Shown here: in pieces, positions 48,047-59,539 of the stretch
Layout: the number at the start of each line of letters is the position of its first letter
Numbering within the stretch: position 1 is the stretch's first letter
Assembly (NCBI RefSeq): GCF_002288925.2
Contig: NW_022098004.1
Location: forward strand, 14,394,581-14,458,580
Direction: 5' to 3'
Length of the DNA stretch: 64,000 nucleotides
Origin: Delphinapterus leucas
Taxonomy: Eukaryota; Chordata; Mammalia; Artiodactyla; Monodontidae
The notes under the pieces: generated by a model
Database searches by the model: none
Seen by the model: only the letters and a program-made list of their open reading frames with translations
Told to the model about the DNA's origin: nothing
Program-made: the position numbers and the translations under genes

Positions 48047-48626
48047 GTTGAGGATACGACATAAACTGGTTAGAACCAACTAGGTCTGGACTTCCCTGAC
48101 CGGCCAGTGGTTGAGACTCTATGCCCCCATTGCAGGGGGCACGGGTTCGACCCCTAGTGGGGGAGCTAAGATTGCGCATGCCTCACAGAGTGGGAAGGAA
48201 GAAAAAAAAAAAACAAAAAAACTCCAACTAGGTCCAAGATAGCAGAAGATTCAACTTCCCGTAAACCTTGAGTCTCATTATACGCTCATTATAACACACT
48301 GCCATATGCTAATGACACACCCACAGGTGCCATGACAGTTCCAAGGCTAACCCTAAAAGGCCAAAAAGTGAGCAGTGGCCCAACTCCTGGAAATCCCCAC
48401 ACCCTTCTCCAAGATAGTTGAAATAATCCTCCCAGTCATTAGCCTATGAAATTACCCAGCCCATAAAAACTAACCACCCCATATTTCAGGGCCTCTCGCC
48501 TGCTGAGATGGCCCATACTCTCTCTGTGGAGTGTGTATTTCTCTCAATAAATCTACTTCACCTCTCGCTGAATTCCTTCCGCGCAGAGACATAAAGAACC
48601 TAAACTTCAGTAGGTCCTGAGACCAG
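48047..48626 (+). mobile_element. Solo ERV LTR nested in L1
   Basis: Runs from TGTTGAGGATACGACATAAA to about ...CCTGAGACCA. It has a TATA-like 'ccataaaaactaacc' and, near 48535, 'gtgtatttctctcaataaat', an AATAAA poly(A) signal in the normal LTR place. A CHR-type SINE at 48087-48223 is inserted. No internal viral sequence adjoins, so it is a solo LTR of the ERV1 type by general look. Confidence 0.68.
48087..48223 (+). mobile_element. Short tRNA-derived SINE in the LTR
   Basis: 'ggacttccctgaccggccag' head, 'gggttcgacccctagt' box B and an A-rich tail, flanked by a perfect 11-bp target-site duplication CCAACTAGGTC at 48076-48086 and 48224-48234. It is much shorter than the other CHR copies (about 137 bp) and its body differs. 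Confidence 0.88.
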
Positions 48627-49484
48627 CTGTGTGATTTTTATTAAAAGACAGTGGGTCAAGTCCCAAACTGAGTTGTGTGGCTTCAAGGTCACAGAGTTAA
48701 AGTAAAGGTGCAAAAAAGATCAATTGTTGTAAACCAAAATTTCCAGCAATAAAATTTCCTGCAACCTTAATAAATTTTAAAAAATAGTACCATTTACAAC
48801 AGCATAAAAAACATGAAATACTTAATGCCTAACAAAATATGTACAAGATATGCATGCTGAAACTATAATCACAAAAGAGATGAATGTATACCTAATAAAT
48901 TGAGATACTGTGTTCATTGATTGAAAAACTCAGTATTATTAAGATGTCAGTTATCCCCCAAATTGCTCTATATATTCAAAGCAAGCCAATCAAAATCCCA
49001 GCAAGACCTTTGTAGAAATCAATAAGCTGATTAAATTGCATGTCAATCATTTAACAGAGCTGAAAAAAAGCAGTGGAGAAAGGAGGGATTTTTCAATAAA
49101 TTATGCTGGAACATTTGGATATCCCAATAGAAAAATAAGATTCTTACTTCACACCATCACTAAAATAAATTCCAGGTGGACGAAAAATCTAATTGCAACA
49201 AATCTACATCTTTGATGAGAAAGTATGAGCAGTATGATTTCTACAGATGTGTTAATACTGTCTGCCCACACATCTGATGCCTGAACTCTGTAATGGATAC
49301 CTCAACATGGGGCTGCTCAAGCTACAGTCCAGCATCCCTGGCAGATGGACGTGGTGTCTTCAGAGGCATCTCGCATGGCCTCCCTGTACATGTTTGTACC
49401 CACTTGACACCAACCTTGCCATAATGCCCAGTGGCACTGATTACCTCTTCATGTCCTGTGTTGTCTTCTATGACTGCCCCTCCT

Positions 49485-49650
49485 GCCCTTCTGTAAGCCA
49501 AGGAGAAAGGCCTCAGGAGAAATCAAACCTGCTAACACCTTGATTTTGAACTTCCAGCCTCCAGAATTGTGAGAAAGTAAATCTCCGTAGTTTAAGCCTC
49601 ACAGTCTGTGGTAGTTGTTACGGCAGTACGTGCAAACTAGTTTAGACATA
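49485..49650 (+). mobile_element. MaLR (MLT1-like) LTR 3' end
   Basis: 'cagcctccagaattgtgaga' followed by 'aagtaaatctccgtagttta' and 'agtctgtggtagttgttacg' is the shared 3' end of mammalian MaLR LTRs. The left limit is uncertain and may reach 49230; the 88-codon frame there is chance. Confidence 0.8.
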
Positions 49651-50055
49651 TAAAGTTAAGATATGCTGGCAGTGTTAGAGGCTGCTAGTTGCCTGTACAA
49701 ACATCTATTTGTCCCTCTTATTTAGAAACAGAAAAGTTCATCAGGGGTTGGCACCTTATCTCTCATCCAAGGACAGCTCTTGCCATCCTTGTGAGTCTGT
49801 GGCTCTCCCAGGACTAAGTTCTGCACGGCGAAGTGGAAGTGGAAGTGTTCTCAGCACTTACAGGATATTTCCTTGAAAGGAAGGCGACATGCTCTTCTTC
49901 TTTTCCTCCATCCTGCATCCTGGAATGGCTGGAGCTCGAGCTGTTGCTTTAGACTATGAGGATATTGCCCCATCTGATGGATGGCAGTGTGGTGAACTGG
50001 AAGGAGGCAGGATTCCCGCTGCCAGTGTGCAGCTGCCTATCTCCAGATCTCTTTT

Positions 50056-50392
50056 ATTTTTTTATATATATTTTAAAATTAACTTATTTATTTATTCATT
50101 TATTTTTGGCTGCCTTGGGACTTCGTTGCTGCGTGCTGGCTTTCTCTAGTTGAGGCGAGCGGGGACTACTCTTCATTGCAGTGCCCGGGCTTCTTACGGC
50201 GGTGGCTTCTCTTGTTGCAGAGCACAGGCTCTAGGCGTGTGGGCTTCAGTAGTTGTGGCACGTGTGCTCAATAGTTGTGGTGCACGGGCTTAGTTGCTCC
50301 GCGGCATGTGGGATCTTCCCAGACCAGGGCTCGAATCCGTGTCCCCTGCATTGGCAGGCAGATTCCCAACCACTGCACCACCAGGGAAGTCC
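50056..50392 (-). mobile_element. CHR SINE (long type, antisense)
   Basis: Complete, with a perfect 13-bp target-site duplication CCAGATCTCTTTT at 50043-50055 and 50393-50405. Confidence 0.96.
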
Positions 50393-50405
50393 CCAGATCT
50401 CTTTT

Positions 50406-51035
50406 TAAAAAAGGAAAAATCAACTCCATTCTTATTTTAAGCTCTATTATTTTGGATTTTCAATTATGTGCACTTGAACCTAACCAAGCCTGATCCAAAG
50501 ACAGTAAGTCAGTTAGAGGGGGACTTCAGCAGTGGCACCTAGGTCACATATCATGGATAATCTGCTAGATACTCAAGTTCAGGAAGATGGAGCTACTCCG
50601 TTACCTTAGAGATAAGAGACACCTTGGGGGTCCAGCTCTCTGGCTCAGGCACTTACTATGAAGGTACTACTTTCAAATAGTTGTAGCAACAGAAATGCCA
50701 GTGCCACGCAGCCACTAAGCCTTACTGGGGAATCTAGGACGAGGTCCTCTGCCTCCTAGAGCTGTATTTTCAACTTCTGCACATGCTACCTCCCTGACAA
50801 CAGCAGTTTTGAGACTGTCAAACACAATGAGCCACTCTGTACTAGATATGCCTCGCTGTTTTATCTCAACCCATTCACTGCCCTCTTTTCTCCAAAGCCA
50901 ATATACAGCCTCCCTTTGCCTTGATCTGATCCCCAGTGTCTTCCACTCACAAAGAGCATAGCAAAGTCACCTCAAATGTGTCTTTTCGGTCACTGAATTA
51001 CATTTGTTACAGATCTTGCTTGCAGACTTTAGGGC
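50406..51035. other. Unassigned intergenic stretch
   Basis: No gene, RNA or named repeat is visible. Short frames only. Confidence 0.4.
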
Positions 51036-51039
51036 ATCA

Positions 51040-51262
51040 CTCCGTGACAGTTAGAGCATGGGCTCTGAAGCCAGACTGCCTGGGTTTGAATCTCTGCTCT
51101 TCCAGTTACTAGCTGTATCTTTGGGCAACCTACTTAACCTCTCTGTTCCTCACTTTCCTAACTGAAACAAGATAACAGTACTTCAAAGGCTGTTAGGAGT
51201 TAGTAAGTTAATGCATTGTGGAGCACCTAGCAGAGATAAGTGCCACAAAATGTTACTGGTTA
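51040..51262 (+). mobile_element. MIR SINE
   Basis: 'gttagagcatgggctctgaa', 'agactgcctgggtttgaatc' and 'tgggcaacctacttaacctc' form the classic MIR tRNA-related head and core. Nearly full length. Confidence 0.93.
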
Positions 51263-52029
51263 GTAGCATTTATTAAAGAACAGCTATGGCAAATTAAAGG
51301 CTAGTATTCTGTTGGGGAAGCAACAACAGGAACTAACAAACCTCAACTCAAGTGACTTCAACCATTTCTTTATCTGAATCACTTTGGTTTCGGCAGAATT
51401 ATAAGTCCACTACTAAAAATGATTCCCCTCCCCAGGCAGGGGTAGATTGCTGTCAAGTAAAGAGGAAGTGGTGAAGTCATTCTCTCAGGGCCAGATTTCA
51501 GTCAACAGGTTAAATCTGGAACTGAAAAACTGCCAGGACAGTAGATGACAGTACAAGGTGGCATGGGAAGTAACAAGGCACAGGTTGATGGGCATCCAAA
51601 GAAGAGAACCACCTCCTTATTTTTACAAAAACATATCCTCAGTATCTCTTTATACCAGTGGAAACAATTTTGATTGTTATGAATGAGGGTAGGGGAGAAC
51701 ATCACAAATAGTATCTAGTGGGTAGAGGCCAGTGGGTAGGCTAAACATCCTACAACTCACAGGACAGTGTCCAGCAAAAAATTAACAGGTCCTAAACGTC
51801 AATAGTGCTGCGTTTGTAAAATCCTGCTTCAGACTGAGAACCAAAGCCATTTCCTTGGGTGTAAAAGCCCCCTAACCAGATCAAAGGGCAGGGCAAACAT
51901 GCTATGCTGGGCATTATATGATAATATCAAGCTTTTGCACGGAAATAGGAGTAATAAAAATCTTCCTATAGACAAACAAACAGGAATGACAAGGGGCATA
52001 TTTGAAAATATTTTTTAAAATAAGAAAAA
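51263..52029. other. Unassigned intergenic stretch
   Basis: No recognisable gene or repeat. A 67-codon minus frame (51705-51502) has no domain or splice context. Confidence 0.4.
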
Positions 52030-52640
52030 TAACTTGGGTACAATGCTAAGCTAATGATTTATAAATGTCAGTGGGAAATTATACGTTACCAACATTGATT
52101 CAAGAAGAAATAGACAATGTAATGGACAATGCCAGGGAAGGAATTACTAAAGTAGTGAAAGTTCTACTCTGCTCTACACTACCCCCAACAAAAGCAACTG
52201 GTCCAGGCAGCTTTACAGGTGAACTTTTTTCAAATCTCCAAAGAACAGATAATTGCTAGGCTTTTGAAACTGTTCCAAAGCACAGAGAAAGAATAGTCTC
52301 CTAACTATTTTTAGCAACGTGGTATAATTCAGGTCCCAAATCTTGACAAAGAGTGAAAAAAATTACAGGCCAATCACACTTATGAATATAGATGCTAATA
52401 TCCTAAACATATTAATATAATCCAGCAACATTTAAAGAAACTTAACAACACTATACCCAACTAAGATTATGAGAACATAAGTATGACTCAATATTAGGAA
52501 AAACATTAATATAATTAACTATATAAATAGGTCAAAAAAGAAATATCATCTTTAACAATCTAAAATAAGATAAAATTCAGCATCCACTTCTATTAGAAAC
52601 TGAGTAGGAAATAAATACTTTAAAAATATTTTCTAATTAA
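52030..52640 (+). mobile_element. L1 ORF2 fragment
   Basis: Reads like the central L1 ORF2: 'gattcaagaagaaatagaca', 'aaaagcaactggtccaggca', 'caggtgaacttttttc' and 'aatatagatgctaatatcct'. Strongly decayed. Confidence 0.72.
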
Positions 52641-52754
52641 TACATTCATCTATCCTACAGAATATTCGATAGAGATTTTGTTTTATAATAACTTGAAATT
52701 TTCATTAAAGTGCTTAAATTGCTGTAACTTCCAACCATTTAGGATGCCTGAATG

Positions 52755-52985
52755 TTGACTTGGCTTAATCGAGGGTTAAAGGCTTTCCCACATTCACAAC
52801 ACTTGAATGGTTGCCTCTGTATGAACCATCAGAATCATAGCTACATCTTTTCCAATACATCACTCACATGAAAGGTTTCTTCATAGTGTGGAATCAGTGA
52901 AGCTAAATCAAGTTTATGTTAACTCTGAAGGTTTTGAAACATATGAGACATTGAAATGGCTCAATATCAGTATGGATTCTGTTAC
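52755..52985 (-). pseudogene. Decayed C2H2 zinc-finger array remnant
   Basis: The minus strand yields pieces of fingers in shifting frames: IEPFQCLICFKTFRVNINLI, then MKKPFM, then a CCECGKAFNPRLSQ-like module at the low-coordinate end. Stops and frameshifts separate them. Together with the C-terminal fragment at 53.4-53.6 kb this suggests a second KRAB zinc-finger locus once stood upstream of ZNF19. Confidence 0.65.
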
Positions 52986-52989
52986 AAGT

Positions 52990-53389
52990 GAAAGAAATCC
53001 CAACTCAAAACTATTTAAGCAAAGAATTTAATTTTTTGATTTACATCACTGAAAAATCCAGAGGCAAGTTTAGTTCTCTGCATCTCTGTTTGCAGGGCTG
53101 GCTTTCTTCTCAGCCTTCACGTGGGTCAAGGCTAACATCCATGTCCAGCAGAAAAGAATGTCACTTCATGGTAGGTTTTGCACAGTCAAAGGGTCCATTC
53201 TGATTTGATGAACTTGGGTCACCTGAACCCACCACTGTGGTGGGTGGAAGGAACAGTACAGATGGGCCAGGTTAGGCTACATGTTCCACCTTTGCAGTAG
53301 GGAACAGAGCCCCACCCAAACCACATGAACTGTTGTGTTGGGGCAGAGTCGTATTTCCCCCAAAAGTAGGGCAGTAATTACCATGAAAA
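52990..53389. other. Unassigned insert between zinc-finger remnants
   Basis: Non-coding sequence of unknown origin between the two zinc-finger remnants, probably an old repeat that I cannot name. Confidence 0.35.
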
Positions 53390-53600
53390 TGGGGTAAAAA
53401 ATGCTGGGAGGCCAAAAGAACCAAGGTCCAGGACAGGCTTCTTTCTAGGGTGGGCATACCCAAGATGATGTAGCTGGGAGGAAGTCCTAAAGGTTTTCCC
53501 ACACTTGCTACACTCATATGGTTTTTTTCCACTGTGGATTCTCTGATGCCGACTTAATGTTGACTTAACAGCAAAAGCTTTGCTGCACTCATTACATTCA
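53390..53600 (-). pseudogene. ZNF19-like C-terminal fragment
   Basis: From 53600 downward the minus strand reads [20 protein letters not shown], then [20 protein letters not shown] and SSQLHHL, ending [24 protein letters not shown]19 ends ...[20 protein letters not shown], so this duplicates the ZNF19 terminus. The last finger keeps CxxC, which ZNF19 itself has lost. It is cut at its 5' side by a CHR SINE at 53600. Confidence 0.85.
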
Positions 53601-53917
53601 TTTTTGGCTGTGTCAGGTCTTAGTTGCAGCCCGCAGGACTTCCTTGAGGCATGCGGGATCTTTCCTAGTGGCGCACGGGTTCTTCATTGCAGTGTGCGGG
53701 TTTTCTCTTTAGTTGTGGCATGCAGGCTCCACAGCGCGTGGGCTCTGTAGTTTCTGGCACGCAGGCTCTCTAGCTGAGGCGTGCGAGCTCAGTAGTTGTG
53801 GCGAGTGGGCTCAGTTACCCCGCGGCATGTGGGATCTTAGTTCCCTGACCAGGGATCGAACCCGTGTCCCCTGCATTGTAGGGCGGATTCTTCACCACTG
53901 CACCACCAGGGAAGCAC
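53600..53917 (-). mobile_element. CHR-type SINE (antisense)
   Basis: Reverse-oriented tRNA SINE ('tttttggctgtgtcaggtct' tail side, 'caccaccagggaagc' head) abutting and truncating the ZNF19-like fragment. Similar in subtype to the copy at 18058. Confidence 0.9.
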
Positions 53918-54119
53918 AAAATTTAACCAATATTTCTAAATTTTTGAGTTGTTAAAAAAATAAATTTTATATTCAAGTGTTGATCTTTATCAATTTGTAC
54001 ACTTTTGTTAATTTGTATTCTAAAATATTAGCTTTTTATATCTTTTGCAAAATAAAACTATGTGCTGAACACCTGCTTTATTTTTCCTTTTCTTTACAAA
54101 TTAGCTGACCTTGATCATA

Positions 54120-54245
54120 AACCACTAGAACATAAGCTCCATGAGAGCAGGGACTTTGTTTTCTTTCCTGCTATCTTGGGTGTCTTGAACAATACCTGGC
54201 ACATAGTGGACAATAAATAAGTATGATAAATAAATGATTGAATAA
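54120..54245 (+). mobile_element. L2 LINE 3' end
   Basis: 'ataagctccatgagagcagg', 'gaacaatacctggcacatag' and 'tggacaataaataagtatg' are the conserved L2 3' terminus. Confidence 0.85.
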
Positions 54246-55273
54246 TTGTTTGTTACTCTGTATAAATAGGCATACAACTCACGCACTGCAATAATAAAAT
54301 TATTCTGGCTCAAAAATAACTGTACAATTCCAGACCTGACCTCTCCCCAAGATTACAGAGCTGCATTCTCAACAGCCTGCTATACCCAGGGAGGTGGGTG
54401 TCCCAAGGAAACTCAAACTTCGTGGCATTAAGTCTAGTGTCATCTACCATAAAAACTGTTTTTATATCAGGACTCCCCTACGTTACCCAATTCACTAACA
54501 CTTTTACTAAGCTCTGTCAGTGGTACCAGGACATTTCTCACAATCCTTTCCATCCCTACATCACCCTGTCCCCAAACTTGTGTAGGCCTCCAAAGTTATT
54601 AATTGCAATATAATGACAATGGAATAGGGGTTTATGCCTTCATTTTCTCCTCAGTCCAATCAAATTACATACTATTTTGAGTTAGTATTTCTAAAACAGA
54701 GCCCATTACGGAACTCTGTCATGATGGCAAAGGCACCGCGGTGGGGCCCCTGCTCCACACTCCCATTTGACTGCTCTCTCATTTTCTGAATACATGTTGT
54801 CAGGTCCGAGGGCCTCTTCCATCCTTGTCAAGCGGACTGCTAACCTTCTCTCCTTTCATACAACATGACTGCTCTCTCATTTTCTGTTCCCATGCAGTAA
54901 GTTCCCTAGGACAGAACTCTTCAGGTCGGCCATAAACTCTGTGTTCTAGACTTTCCACATGCACCAACAACATTTATGCACGGATGGCTAAGTAAGGGGG
55001 CTTAAGGATATGCTCTGCAGTAGAAGAGGAATGTCCAAAGAAATATAATGTGAGCCATAAATGCAAGCTACATATGTAATTTAAATTTTCTGGTGGCCAC
55101 ATTAAAAAAGTAAAAAGAAAATGGCAACATTAATTTTGATAATACATTTTATGTAATATATTTAAATAATATATTTTATTTAAACCAATATATCCAAAAT
55201 TTTATTTCAACATGAAATCAACATAAAGATTATTAATGAGGTCATTTACATTTTTTTACTTTTTACTTTTTAC
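54246..55273. other. Unassigned AT-rich intergenic stretch
   Basis: No gene or RNA visible. 54760-54890 contains a local repeat of 'tgactgctctctcattttct' about 100 bp apart. Nothing else is named. Confidence 0.4.
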
Positions 55274-55399
55274 TTTTTTTTTTTTTTTTTGGCCGTGCCG
55301 CATGGCATGTAGGATCTTAGTTCCCTGACCAGGGATGGAACCCATGCCCCCTGCAGTGGAACCGCAGAGTCTTAACCACTGAACTGCAAGGTAAGTCCC
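55274..55399 (-). mobile_element. Truncated tRNA-derived SINE (antisense)
   Basis: The T tail is followed by 'ggccgtgccgcatggcatgt' and the reverse complement of a CHR-like head ending 'gtaagtcccc'. It is about 125 bp, shorter than standard CHR. Confidence 0.85.
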
Positions 55400-55650
55400 C
55401 TCAATTACATTTTTTTATACTAGGTCTTCAAACTCTGGTACTTACAGCATCTCTCAATCTGAATCAGCCCCACTTCAAGTGCTTAAGAGTTTAATTTAAT
55501 AAGCACAGGTAGCTAGTGACTACCATGATAACAGCACAGAAGTAGAGAAAAGAAAATCTTATTAGGTTTTCAGTCCTAAGCCCTATGCTTTTGAATGCTT
55601 ACTAAGAAAGTCAGAAGAATGAATGCTTGAAGGAGAGACCCAGAAATATC

Positions 55651-55781
55651 TTTTTTTTTTTTTTTTTTTTGCTGACAAAGCAAAAGACTTTATCGGGAAG
55701 GGGGCGCCCAGGCAGAGAGCAGCTGGGTAAGGGAACCCAGGAAAACTGCTCTGCCACGTGGCTCACAGCCTCAGGGTTTAT
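55651..55781 (-). mobile_element. Small 5'-truncated retrocopy with 10-bp TSD
   Basis: A 20-T run (poly(A) on the minus strand) is followed by about 110 bp. On the minus strand the body ends GATAAAGTCTTTTGCTTTGT just before the tail, a poly(A)-signal-plus-cleavage layout. CAGAAATATC flanks it exactly at 55641-55650 and 55782-55791. The source transcript is not known to me; the end resembles the R region of an ERV LTR. Confidence 0.75.
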
Positions 55782-55799
55782 CAGAAATATCCATTCTTA

Positions 55800-55872
55800 C
55801 AACTAACACAAGAAACTAACACAGTATTGTGAAGCAATTATACTCCAGTAAAGGTCTATTTAAAAAATATAT
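55800..55872 (+). mobile_element. L1 3'-terminal scrap
   Basis: 'attgtgaagcaattatactc' then 'cagtaaaggtctatttaaaa' is the last ~60 bp of an L1 3'UTR with an A-rich tail, directly followed by a SINE. Confidence 0.75.
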
Positions 55873-55876
55873 CCTG

Positions 55877-56085
55877 GGCTTCCCTGGTGGTGCAGTGGTT
55901 GGGAGTCCGCCTGCCGATGCAGGGGACGCGGGTTCGTGACCCGGTTCGGGAAGATCCCACATGCCGCAGAGCAGCTGGGCCCGTGAGCCATGACCGCTGA
56001 GCCTGTGTGCCCGGAGCCTGTGCTCCGCAACGGGAGAGGCCACAACAGTGAGAGGCCCGCGCACCGCAAAAACAAACAAAGAAAA
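55877..56085 (+). mobile_element. CHR SINE (short type)
   Basis: Complete short CHR SINE with an A-rich tail 'caaaaacaaacaaag', placed at the tail of an L1 scrap, like the copy at 4716. Confidence 0.94.
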
Positions 56086-56949
56086 AACAGAAGTGAGGTG
56101 ATACTGATAAATGTGTAATATAGTGTTTGGCCCATAGTCATCACTCAAATGATGACTCTTCTACTACTGTTGTTAATATTTGTTATGACAACATGCCAAG
56201 CATTGTGCCAGGCACCAAGGATCATATCAAAGTGCGTAAAATAGCCTGAGTCACTTAAGAGTAGGGGAGATAAAATGAATGCATAACTATAAGAACAAAA
56301 GATTATGACAAGAATGATAGAAGAGAGAGCGGTCACACTCATTCTCAACAAATATTAATGAATTGCTTCCTGTGTTTCAGGAGCGACACGCAGTAGGGGG
56401 CCAATATAGTAGAGAGGAAGGGTGGCAGGAGGTAAGGGGGGATATGGAGAGATGGGGGTGGGCCATGGACACACTGTGTAGGCCTTGGTAGGCCAATGTG
56501 ATTTGGGATATAAGGAAATGTTTTATGAGGAAGTACCATTTGAGTTAGAATTTTGAGAAGAGGTAGGATTTGGGGATAGAGTTGACATACACATTCTTTT
56601 ATTTACTCATCCAGCAAACATTTGATTTTTCTGCTAAGTCTGTTCCACGTTGTACAAACGAAGGATCCCTACTTTCAAAGAAGATATCTTGCATTTAACT
56701 GTTTTTATAACAAATATAGGATCACTTGAAAAAAAAACTGGAACATACAGCAAAAATGAGCAAAAATGACAAAATAAGACCCACTCATAATCTCCCTAAT
56801 CCACAGAACACCACTTCAGGACCAGGATTAAGGTGAGGTGAATTTTGCCTCAGGTGCAAAATTTCAGGGGAGGGGAAAGCGCTAAAAAAAATCAGTAATA
56901 TTTTAATTTTTAAAAAAATCAAAATTATTGCAAAAAATCCAGGATGACA
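56086..56949. other. Unassigned intergenic stretch
   Basis: No gene seen. 56160-56400 carries phrases like 'gcattgtgccaggcaccaag' suggesting an ancient L2/MIR-type repeat. Confidence 0.4.
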
Positions 56950-56960
56950 CAATACCTAAG

Positions 56961-57177
56961 GGTTTTTTTGTTTGTTTGTTTTTTTGCTGTACGCGGGCCT
57001 CTCACTGTTGTGGCCTCTCCCGTTGTGGGGCACAGGCTCCGGACGCGCAGGCTTAGCGGCCATGGCTCACGGGCCCAGCCGCTCCGTGGCATGTGGGATC
57101 TTCCCGGACCGGGGCACAGAACCCGTGTCCCCTGCATCGGCAGGCGGACTCTCAACCACTGCGCCACCAGGGAAGCC
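56961..57177 (-). mobile_element. CHR SINE (short type, antisense)
   Basis: Flanked by a perfect 11-bp target-site duplication CAATACCTAAG at 56950-56960 and 57178-57188. Confidence 0.95.
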
Positions 57178-57189
57178 CAATACCTAAGT

Positions 57190-59128
57190 CTTAAAGAAAA
57201 GCAGGCTCCAACCCTGTGCTTGCCCCACTCAGCCTCACTGACCGTGTTTGGTTTTTTTCTGTATGTTCCTTCTTCCCAACAGATCCATTCTCTGCCCTTC
57301 TCTGGTCCCTGGGGGGCTCGTCCCTGAGGACTGCATCAATGGGCTTCTTTGCCTTCTGGTTTCCAGTAGGATTCAACCAACAGGAGGCACCTATTAGAAA
57401 CCAGAGGGTGGGAGGAGAGAGAAGTTGGAATATTTCTTTTCCCCACTCCATCCCTTCTCATCACCTATTGGAAGGAGACTCTAGAGCTGGAGTAGTGGGG
57501 CCACCTGGGCCCCCCGCTTTGTTACAGATCTGAGGAATTCAAGGTGGGGAGCAGCAGACCTGTACTGGGTTCTTTCGGCATCCTGAGGACAGGTTGTGTG
57601 TGAAGCTTCAGGACTCAGCTTCCCCAAGGTCCACCTGCCAGTTTCAACCCTAAGCCGGCCGACCAGTGGTTTTGTCCATAGGGAGCCTGAAGAAGCTGGA
57701 AGAGCAGGCCTGCCAGTGTAGACTTCCTCCTTGCCCCTTAAATAAACTGTGCTCACTTCCATTCAGTCCTCGCCACCTGTTGATTACACTCCATGCCTGT
57801 CTGATTACAGATTTGAAAAGTCAGGAGGAACATTCACCGCATAATAGAAAACATGCCCCAGGGGCCCAGAGGAGTTAGCTCCCTCCCCGGGCTCTCCAGG
57901 GAGGCCCGCAAGAGCCCGTGGGAGGGAGGTGAGGCGGTGAGTAGAGGAGGGTGTGGTGGTGAAGGTAGATCTCCTCAAAAGGAGGAAACAAAGTTCCCCG
58001 GGCGACAGAAATGTGAGAAAGCGGGGCAAAGTGAAGTGAGGCGTAAGCATCCACGCTGGAAACGCAGTGAAGCAGAAAAAGCAGCCATGCTGTGAGGAGC
58101 GCCCAGGAGGGGATAAGGTGGCATGAGAAGCGAGACATGCTCAGCAAACAGCACAGGGAGTTGGCCTGGGAGCCCCTGAGGTGAACACCATTGCCCTGAT
58201 GGCTGCTGGGGGCTGTGAGAACTCCCTTCCCAAACATTTTAAAGCAGGAAGGAAATGAATCTAGCTGGGGATGGTTTTAGGTGTTGACCCTTTATCTTTT
58301 GCTCAGACTGTTGGCCAAGTTCAGAAGTTTCCACTTTGCCTTTAGATTCTCTCGCTTTGGACTCCACAACCCCCTCATCACCCCTGTAATCTCACAGGGG
58401 AGACAGACATGTAGAGCAACGTGCATAACTGCAGAGGTCTGTACAACCCAGAGACCACTGCAGTGGGACAGGGAGGGAGGAGACTGAACTGAGCAGCGGG
58501 GTAAGGAAACGTTGCACAGACAAGGCATGTCTGAACAGAGTTTAGAAGGCTTAAAAGGAGTGTGTCAGGTGGAATGGGAGCAAAATGGAGAAAACATTCT
58601 AGAGAAAACATGACACAAGGTTTTAGATAAGGTATTTATCCTTCCTGACTAAATTCCACTTGCATAGAAAACAGTGACACCCACCTAACAAATATAATTA
58701 GTGGATTATGAAACACTTTTTGAGGACAAAATGACATCCTCACACCTGAAAGGTAAATGCTACCACAACTCAGGTGAGATGTGCTCTTAAGAAAAGCACC
58801 TAGAATAGTTTATTCCAACGTTGATTCTGGTTTGGTTGCATGGAGTCTCGTTCATTCTTACACCTGACCTCTACCCCTGGCTGGAATTAGTTTTTCACCG
58901 AATTAGACCAGCAGAGGCCAGGGGAGTGTATGGGAAGCAAAATAGAAGAAAATGAGACAACCCAATAGCCGGAGCGGGGAAGAAACAATTCATGGACCCC
59001 CAATGCACCACAGGCTAAATGACTGTCAGGGAGACAAGAGCAAACCTTTTCATCTCAAAATAATTCCTTGGTCACTGGCATCCAGCAGAAATCTAGACTT
59101 TAATAAGAGATGTGATTTAAGAATAAAC
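57190..59128. other. Unassigned stretch with possible old repeats
   Basis: 57.24-57.8 kb is relatively GC-rich and contains 'gtttccagtaggattcaacc' then 'aacaggaggcacc', a pattern found in an old mammalian repeat I cannot name with certainty. The numerous short frames on both strands have no domains or consistent splice sites. No gene is called. Confidence 0.4.
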
Positions 59129-59462
59129 GGGGGACTTCCCTGGTGGCACAGTGGTTAGGAATCTGCCTGCTAATGCGGGGGATACAGGTTCAATTCCTGG
59201 TCCAGGAGGATCCCACATGCCTCGAAGCAACTAAACCCATGCACCACAACTACTGAGCCTGCGCTCTACAGCCCGCGAGCCACAACTACTGAAGCCCACG
59301 CGCCTAGAGCCCGTGCTCCGCAACAAGAGAAGCCACCGCAATGAGAAGCCCGTGCACTGCAAGGAAGAGTAGCCCCCGCTCACGGCAACTAGAGAAAGCC
59401 CACGTGCAGCAACGAAGACCCAACGCAGCCAAAAATAAATAAATTGATTAATTAATAAAAAA
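59129..59462 (+). mobile_element. CHR SINE (long type)
   Basis: Complete long CHR SINE ending 'aaataaataaattgatta'. The flanks 'aagaataaacggg' and 'aaagataaatggg' are an imperfect target-site duplication. Confidence 0.94.
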
Positions 59463-59539
59463 GATAAATGGGAGCATAATATTATTTTTGTATTAAATTA
59501 TTTGATATGACTATTAGCCATATTTCTGCAAAAACCATC

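Larger units (their letters stand above)
47777..49220 (+). mobile_element. L1 ORF2 fragment, split by an LTR
   Basis: 47777-47990 reads as L1 reverse transcriptase, with the FADD catalytic block changed to FAED in [18 protein letters not shown]2 continues at 48.72-49.22 kb ('agtaccatttacaacagcat', 'aatcaaaatcccagcaag'). Between them sits an LTR carrying its own SINE. Confidence 0.8.

Noticed and set aside
57481..58237. Several 80-120 codon frames on both strands as a gene
   Set aside because: Overlapping frames on both strands, no domain, no paired splice sites, no CpG island; likely old repeat sequence.
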